Shown: in pieces, positions 57,466-64,000 of the stretch | Position numbering within the stretch: the first letter of the stretch is position 1 | How the letters are laid out: every line of letters starts with the position of its first letter | DNA from: Carex sylvatica | Taxonomy: Eukaryota; Streptophyta; Magnoliopsida; Poales; Cyperaceae | Direction of reading: 5' to 3' | Assembly (NCBI GenBank): GCA_964058845.1 | Contig: CAXKVR010000211.1 | Span: forward strand, 1-64,000 | Length of the DNA: 64,000 nucleotides | Translations under genes and position numbers: made by a program | Notes under the pieces: generated by a model | What the model was told of the DNA's origin: nothing | Database searches by the model: none | Seen by the model: the letters and a program-made list of their open reading frames with translations, nothing else

Positions 57466-59367
57466 GATTGGCACTTAGATTATTTTTTTTTTTTTGGTTA
57501 AAATTAAGCCAAAGGGATTGGGAAAGATGATCAGATCAGACCTGTACCCCTTTATATAACTAGATTGGAAGCTAGTTTGTTATATGAAGTGGATAAAAGT
57601 CGTATATATTTCCCCATATCAATACCTTTGATCTCTCTCTTTAAATTGGATTAATCTGGCTATTGAATGTTTGTAGCTGAATTACATTCCTTGTTGCTTG
57701 ATTCTGTAGTGTCAGTATTATGGGTAAGATCAGTAAATAGAACTTCTAATGGAAAAGACTACTAAAAAATGCCGGCTGCATACTGAGCTGTGACCTGTGA
57801 GTGGAGTGCGTATTCTCTGAGATATCTCATATTTTGTGTGACTGACATGTCCGGTTCCTATTCGGAGATAGCATGGGGGCAACTATTATTTAAGCTTTGA
57901 GATTTGTGCAGGACGTAGTTGGACTGTTGAGATTTTCCAAAAAGTCACGCACCATATGAGATATCTCAGAGGATGCGAATTCCTGTGAGGGACAGCTCCT
58001 GTAATAAGTTTAGGCTGTGACTTTTACAAATTTTAGCCGTTCAAATATGTTGTGTTGAAATGTACTGAAATTTATTGCATGAATTGTTTTTTTTAAGAGT
58101 TTTATTAAGAGATTTGTTGTGGGGTTTTGCTTGGGCTGCTCTCCTTCTCTCAGCACCTCCTTTCAACTTGTCCATTATATCTCCTTTTGTCCGACCAAAC
58201 TAGCAGCTGTGAATTAATACATGAATAGGGGCATGAAAGCTATTCCTTTCTAAAAAAAATAATATACAAAAGCATCAGTTATATTTCTCTTAATATAATA
58301 TTGATTTAATTCAAAATTTTCTCCGTGATGATTCTCATATATATTTCTTCGGTTAATTCTGGCACGCAATGTGATATGAGCTTCAATGTTCTGAGAAATT
58401 TATACGATTGAACTAGAGAAGTCCTTTAAAATTGTGTTCCATTTTTTTTTGGATATGCAATCAAACACATGATGATGCTCTTACTTTACTGTCAATTAGT
58501 TACCAGTATGGTTTCACCCATAATTGCTGCTTCAATAATAATACTTCCTCCAATGTCACAATAGCAAAATAATAGAAACTGGGACAAAGAATAAAATACC
58601 ACTACACTCCTGTACCAGTCTTTATTCAGTATTTGAAGCACGCCATGGATATACCAATCGAAAAAAATTGCATTACTGGTAATCAAATAAAATTTAACTG
58701 AATCGTAATAATTGGGACAATCCTAAACATGTTCTGGTGGGTAAAATAAATTGTCGCTAAGACATGGAAACCAACTTCTTTTTTATTTCAAATCAACAAA
58801 TCACTCTGGTGTGCCTCCGCATCATTGTGACGCTCTAGAAATAATTTTCATATTGTGAAATGTACAGTTAAAAATTATAATGGTTTGTGCCAAAAACTTG
58901 TGTTATCTATATGTGCAGTAACAAGGAGAGTGGTCAAGCAGCCCACTTAGATCTAATTTTTCTTTTCTTCAAGTAATTATGTTGGTTGACATAAACAATT
59001 GTGATGTATACTCTGCTGCACTTGATTTTGTGAATGATTCTCTTGATCACACGGTATGATTATTTTGGTGCCACCTAGTAAAAAAGGTTCATGCTTAGAA
59101 CCTCGTACTATGTTTTTTCATAAGAAGTATAGTGTTAATAGTTCCATTTGAGTACCATATCAATGAGAGATGTTAGTAATCCGAAGAAGCAAATAATTAT
59201 GTTCATGACAGCACAAAATTGTTAGACACAAATTTGGTCATGTCTTTGCATGTCATAATAACTCACAAGTAAAGAACAAGGATAAAAAATATCAATAGCA
59301 AAACAGATACATCGGGAAGGTCTCAGCATAAGTTAAACAAGTTGAACATAAAAGAAAGAAACTGAAG
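57466..59367. repeat. Large inverted repeat, right arm
   Basis: Inverted copy of 54227-56023 with a 180 bp element inserted at 57802-57981. Its outer end lies about 50 bp from the stop codon of the F-box/FBD gene, inside that gene's presumed 3' UTR. No target duplication was found at the outer ends. Confidence 0.88.
57802..57981. mobile_element. 180 bp MITE inside the right arm
   Basis: Flanked by CCTGTGAG (57794-57801 and 57982-57989). The left arm of the large inverted repeat has the uninterrupted CCCTCACAGGTCACAGC at about 55683-55699. Ends pair over about 35 bp: TATTCTCTGAGATATCTCAT and, from the right, CATCCTCTGAGATATCTCAT. An 8-bp duplication suggests hAT. Confidence 0.85.
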
Positions 59368-59419
59368 ACAACTCAAGTGTTAGGAGGGATGCTTGATAAA
59401 CTAACATAACAATAAATGA

Positions 59420-59940
59420 CTATTTTATGATAATATTCCCTATTTTCTTTACATATTTATCCAAAGTCTTGATCAGATTACTAGCCCATTCAGAATTACT
59501 CCAACATTTGATTTTAACTGTCTCAAGATACTCATGCTGGAAGGAAACATCCCCCAATACCTCTTGTCTGGGCTCTTGTTGTATATCACGTGGGCTCTGT
59601 TACGATAATAAGAAGAAAAAAAAAAGTTGACTGGTACAGCACTTCACTGATAGTTGTAATAGAGTTTATGCAGACAGGCATTTTACTTCATTTGTAAGAG
59701 ACCTGAACCAATTTGCCTTAGTTATGACTCCTTTCATATATAATTAAGCACAGAATGAGAAAAGTATTTTAGGAAAATAATGTCATAATCAGACTGGACA
59801 AGTGTAACAGGCAGTACAAATTATAAGTCATTAAAGCAAATGTATTTATTGTATTAGAAGGAAAGGACATAATTCAATACTTGTATTAATTCTACTGAGC
59901 TGAATGGTAACCAAAGAGAGTATTAATTAGTTAATTGATT

Positions 59941-59977
<37 letters not shown>

Positions 59978-61515
59978 TTACCGCAAAAAGTTCCAAAGTG
60001 AGCTCTTTTAAATTAGGAGAATGCTTGAGAAAACAAGCTATCAGGTAAATGTTACACCTTATATTCCATATTCCTATGCACAATTTCTTCAAGTTGTTAA
60101 ACTTTCTCCAGTTGAGAATATCTTTCTCCAATTGTCCCTTCATTGCAAAAAAGAACAAAATACTTTTAACAGTGACAAACCAATATTTAATCTAGAATGA
60201 TCAACACCTCGAAAGGGTAGTTTGTAGATAATTATACAAGCAGCCTGATTTAGTTTGAAAAAGGACTGAGAAGGATGATTCCGTTAAAGAAAGAATTACA
60301 AGCACATAGAATCAAATGATCATGTAAAACTTAATTTGTTAACAAACTTCAACAAAAGATTCTCTAGAAACCATAACCAAGATACATAGCAGTATCATAC
60401 TTGGAAATTCATGTCCAGACATTTTTATTAATTACCGAAAAGTAAGGCAATATGCCATGTGCTATGTTATGCAAGAAAATGTAATTCTGTTACAGATCAT
60501 TTTTTTGTTCCTCACAACTACAAATAAGGAAAAAAGAAATGTGTCATATCTATTTTAGAGGGCTGACAAAATAGTATACGTACCTTCAACTTAGGATAGT
60601 CCAAACGAAGCTTTAAATTTGTAACATTTGAAAGACCAAAAAGGTTTAGAACTGGCACTTCATCACTATAATCATAATAACGTAATTTGACAGTGGCATT
60701 TACTAGAGATGTCATGTCGTTCAATGAAATGCCCAAAAAATTATCTTTTTCACCACAAGTGATGAACAAAGAGACAAGATTAGGACAAGGGATTTGTATT
60801 TCCTCATACCGATGATCACATGCATAAAGACGCAACTTCTTCAACTTCATAGATGAAATGCTAGAAAAATGCAAAGCACAAAAACATAGATACAGCCTTT
60901 CAAGAGAGGGCCAGCCCATGAAAAGTATTTGTGCAAAATCATAAAGAGCTCTACATGATTTAGCTGTAAAACTTTAAGAGAAGGTAAGTAAATTGACATT
61001 GGTTTAATGATGGGTCTCATGCAATCATAGCAGAACTTCATCACAAGACGTTGTAGGCTTGCACAAGAGAAAATTAAATCAGGTAAATCTACTTCATTAA
61101 AGTTTCCATCAATGTCTATATGGATCACCCGTGGCATTAAAAGTGCCACACGATCAAGCCATTCCATAGAGACAAGAGCTTCACTCCAATGAATTTGACG
61201 CAAGTAATGAACTATATCCAAGTTTGTTGATTCCCGATTGTCCAAAACACCACGCACAAACCGCTCAAACCTAGCCCCAGATTTTCTCCCTTCATCATCA
61301 TCCAGATCATCCATCAAGAATTCACCGGAATTGAAATTCAGAATTGGCATGGTAGCACAAATCTTTCTCCATGTTTTCGACAAGACAGACGTGTAAACGG
61401 CCTCTTTCGTGCTCAGAAACGAAAGGATATGGGTCAAAACCTCATCAGGCAAGCTACAGATCCGGTCATGTTCTACAATCTCCATGCAAACATCTGGCAT
61501 GCAGAATTCCTGCAT
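59420..61515 (-). CDS. F-box/FBD/LRR protein gene, one frameshift
   Basis: Modelled as three exons: 60584..61515, 59982..60137 and 59420..59596. Junctions are TTGAAG|GTACGT, GCAATGAAG|GGACAA, TTTGCG|GTAATC and CGTAACAG|AGC, all in phase 0. From the ATG at 61515: an F-box ([18 protein letters not shown], about residues 16-56), LRR-like segments (DLIFSCASLQRLVMKF, LPSLKVLQLNHVEL, MGWPSLERLYL), NLKKLCIGIWNIRCN and HSPNLKELTLELF in exon 2, and an FBD-type end (FQHEYLETVKIKCW..) in exon 3. Such proteins are SCF ubiquitin-ligase receptors. The frame breaks near 60944-60952: two surplus bases in GAGCTCTTTAT, or equally one missing. It is either a young pseudogene or an assembly error. Other exon models are possible. 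Confidence 0.75.
59941..59976. repeat. GA microsatellite at an F-box gene donor site
   Basis: About 17 GA dinucleotides with one AAA interruption, starting about five bases inside the intron after the exon 2 donor of the F-box/FBD gene. Confidence 0.9.
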
Positions 61516-63000
61516 TACAATGTAGTCAGGAATAGGAGGAACACATAGAGACACGTATTACAATAGGATTCCACCGAGTCATGAACTAGAAATCTATGGA
61601 ATAGGAGGAACCAGATCTAAACTAAAAGGAACAATATTCTTCAGATGCCTTTCTTATATAATTATCAAAATAATACAATGGCCCCGCCGCCCCAGGACCC
61701 TATTTTTGGCTACGTAAATATTAGCCCATACTTGAGCAATTACCAAGGCAAACTTGTAATAAAAAGTAACTAAAAAAGGTGAAAATAAATCTATCAATAA
61801 TAGCACCAGCAGTGAATAATTATACCAGCTCAACTTGTTGCTAGCCCGCTACCAATTTGGTTGGGAGGAGAATTCGTATTGGTAGAAAAACGAGGAAGTA
61901 GGCAAAGAGAAGAAGGGAAATAAATAAGAAGCGCAAGAAGGAAATATATAAACAAGCTCTTGGAAATAAAGGAAGATTTTTTCATTTATAGTATTAAAAT
62001 TAATAAATTTCTTTTGATATCTTAGAACTTAAATGTCCATGATCCGGATCATTGTTTTACTTTGATTTTCTCTCTCAATTTACACTTTAATTATATTCGG
62101 AAAATTATGTACACACATAAATGATTTGAAAGTTGAATTGAAAATGAGCAACATATTATTTCAAATAAGTTTCCTATTTTTAACAAGCAAAATAGACATT
62201 GATTCCCAACATTAACTTGGATTTATTCACTATTTTTAAGACATTTTTCCAGATTTTTTTTTTTCTATTTTATTACTACATCTATCGATTTTACCAAATT
62301 ATACAAAAGACAAAAAATGACCTGGAAAAAACATAAAAGAAATTTATAATTATTAAAAGTGTAACTTGGTTAATTCCTTCTCAAGAAAAAGGAGAAACTT
62401 GGCTTTATCCCCTATTTTTAAAACATATTTTTAGATACTTTTTTTTCTATTTTAGTATAGTTAGATAGATTTTCTCGATTTATAACCTCATAGCTCAGTA
62501 TGTAGCCATGCAACGGCGCTATTCAGAAGAAAAAAAATGCCCTGTTGGTTTTATAAAACAGAGAGTTGTATACCTCTCAACTCAGGACTGTTTAAAAAAG
62601 AGGTCCTGATAACAATTTTCACACCTTTATCAACGCAAAACACCCTGCACTAACTTCCAAAAAAATCACGACAGGACCACTAAATTAGGAGAAAAATGTG
62701 AGCATTTAACATGGATCATTGAATTATTTACCTTCACTCAGGAAAGTATAAATTCCTATGCAGTGAATTCTATTAATTTTTTGGTCCAAAACAATCCATC
62801 CATTTTTCCGTGCAAGAATTCCCTTTTTTCTTTATATCGTCTCTGCACAACTGGGTGGACCACTGGGGACCACTCAACTTCCAAAATAACCATGGGGGGA
62901 CCGCTCAATTTTATTTTTTCTTGAACATTCATCCATCAGTTATCTTCGCACAAAATTTTTTTTTTTTTTGTATCGTCCCTGCACAACTGAGAACCATTAA
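61516..63000. other. Upstream flank of the F-box gene and intergenic DNA
   Basis: AT-rich. 61840-61900 (TTTGGTTGGGAGGAGAATTC) is an inverted relative of 63800-63850, and 62170-62470 resembles 63540-63740, so the right edge is itself a nested repeat. 62800-63000 holds a loose tandem pair (CGTCTCTGCACAACTGGG and CGTCCCTGCACAACTGAG). No gene is seen. Confidence 0.45.
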
Positions 63001-63530
63001 TTAAAAAATAATTATATCATTCCCTTACCCCTGTCCCTCCCCCCCCCCCCCTATCTCCGCACTTTCTCTGTCAATATTAACTTCTTTAACTGACATTTAT
63101 CCCCTCATTTATCCCGCTAATAACTTCCATTTATTCCCGCATTAAATTATATTGTTATCTAATAACAACCACCGCATTAATTATACTGTCGTCTAATAAC
63201 AATCTCCGCATTAATTATACTGTCCTCTAATAACTTTCTTAACTGGTGGACCATTGGGATCGATCGTTATTAGATGACAGTATAATTAATGCGGGGATTG
63301 TTATTAGAGGACAGTATAATTAATGCGGGGATTGTTATTAGAGGACAGTATAATTAATGCGGAGATTGTTATTAGAGGGTTGTATAATTTAATGCGAGGA
63401 TAAATGAAAGTTACTAATTAGCGGGAAAAATGGGGAGATAAATGTCAGTTAAAGAAGTTAATATTGGGAGAGAGAGCGCAGGAATAAATGAGGGGACATA
63501 GGTGAGGGGAATGATATAATTATTCTTTAA
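63001..63530. mobile_element. Fold-back element with tandem repeats in its arms
   Basis: Left AAAATAATTATATCATTCCC and, from the right, AGAATAATTATATCATTCCC; TTAA sits at both outer edges (63001-63004 and 63527-63530). The arms (to about 63240 and from about 63265) are inverted copies. Each contains three to four tandem units of about 43 bp with ATTAATTATACTGTC and CTAATAACAATC. TTAA flanks would fit a piggyBac-like target, but such elements are rare in plants and TTAA is common in AT-rich DNA. Confidence 0.7.
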
Positions 63531-64000
63531 CATAATAGCCACTGATTATCAAATATATATTTTTCTAGTTTATTACTACATATATGTGACGGTTTTACCG
63601 ACCTGTACAAAAAAAAAAAAAAAAGGTTGGAAAAAAAACATTAAAGAAATTTATTATTATCTAAATAGTAAGTTGAATTTATCTCTATTTTTAAACGTTT
63701 TTAAGAACTTTTTCTATTTTTTCTAGCGCTTCTTATAGTACTTTACCAATAAGCCCTAAATATAGATCACAAAATTAGTAGCAGTGCCGCTACCAGCAAA
63801 TGCTATTCCCTCGTTTCTACCAATACGACTTCTCTTCTCAACCAAATTAGCAGCAGACGAATTAATCCTGCACAAGAGGCGCTCAGAGAATTCTTGTTTG
63901 AGCACTAAAATATGAACAAGACCAGGGCTAAGTGGCTATGCATGAATAATGGAGTTTCTTCTATTAACGAAAATAATTTCGAGATTGACATGATAAGTAG
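63531..64000. other. Right-edge intergenic DNA
   Basis: AT-rich; relatives of 62170-62470 and, inverted, of 61800-61990. No gene is supported. Confidence 0.45.

Overview
This is nuclear DNA of a flowering plant. It is AT-rich and carries split genes with GT..AG introns, plant-only gene families (CC-NBS-LRR immune receptor, F-box/FBD protein, phytepsin-type aspartic protease) and plant-type transposons (MULE, hAT, L1-type LINE, solo LTR, many MITEs). The species cannot be named from the sequence. There are no bacterial operons, CRISPR arrays or rRNA genes.

Layout. Positions 1-4299 and 28812-32919 are two direct copies of one segment. Each carries the 5' part of a CC-NBS-LRR (CNL) gene on the minus strand. 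The second copy is a complete gene, join 24089..25412, 29199..29984, 30874..31487, predicting 907 residues. Its 3.8 kb second intron is loaded with MITEs. The first copy runs off the left edge and lacks its LRR exon. Between the copies lie a decayed MULE (5743-9749), two 5'-truncated LINEs (10499-10840, 19251-19994), an aspartic protease pseudogene (15630-16044), CACTA-like ends and remnants of an F-box/FBD family (20-22 kb). From 33 to 52 kb the window is nearly all transposon debris: hAT-type non-autonomous elements, a 602 bp solo LTR, a 961 bp palindrome and a truncated F-box pseudogene (43.9-44.5 kb) whose promoter fragment is split by a 3.5 kb hAT element. At 54.2-59.4 kb a large inverted repeat (arms about 1.8 kb) encloses an orphan FBD exon. 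A better preserved F-box/FBD gene (59420-61515, one frameshift) follows, and the right edge is a fold-back element and intergenic DNA.

The most distinctive pattern is a set of non-autonomous elements with 8-bp target duplications and hAT-like ends. Each is filled with its own short repeated word: CGGGTA in 11166-12284 and 46250-49748, GGCAC in 50935-51414, GGACC/CCGAACC in 41438-41897, CCGATACCGA in 18333-18940, and CCGAATTATT-like words in 40562-40884 and 50001-50240. Because the window also holds several paralogous segments, many insertions can be read against an empty site inside the same 64 kb. The likely working genes are only the CNL at 24-31 kb and perhaps the F-box/FBD gene at 59-61 kb. 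Everything else reads as family remnants and mobile DNA.
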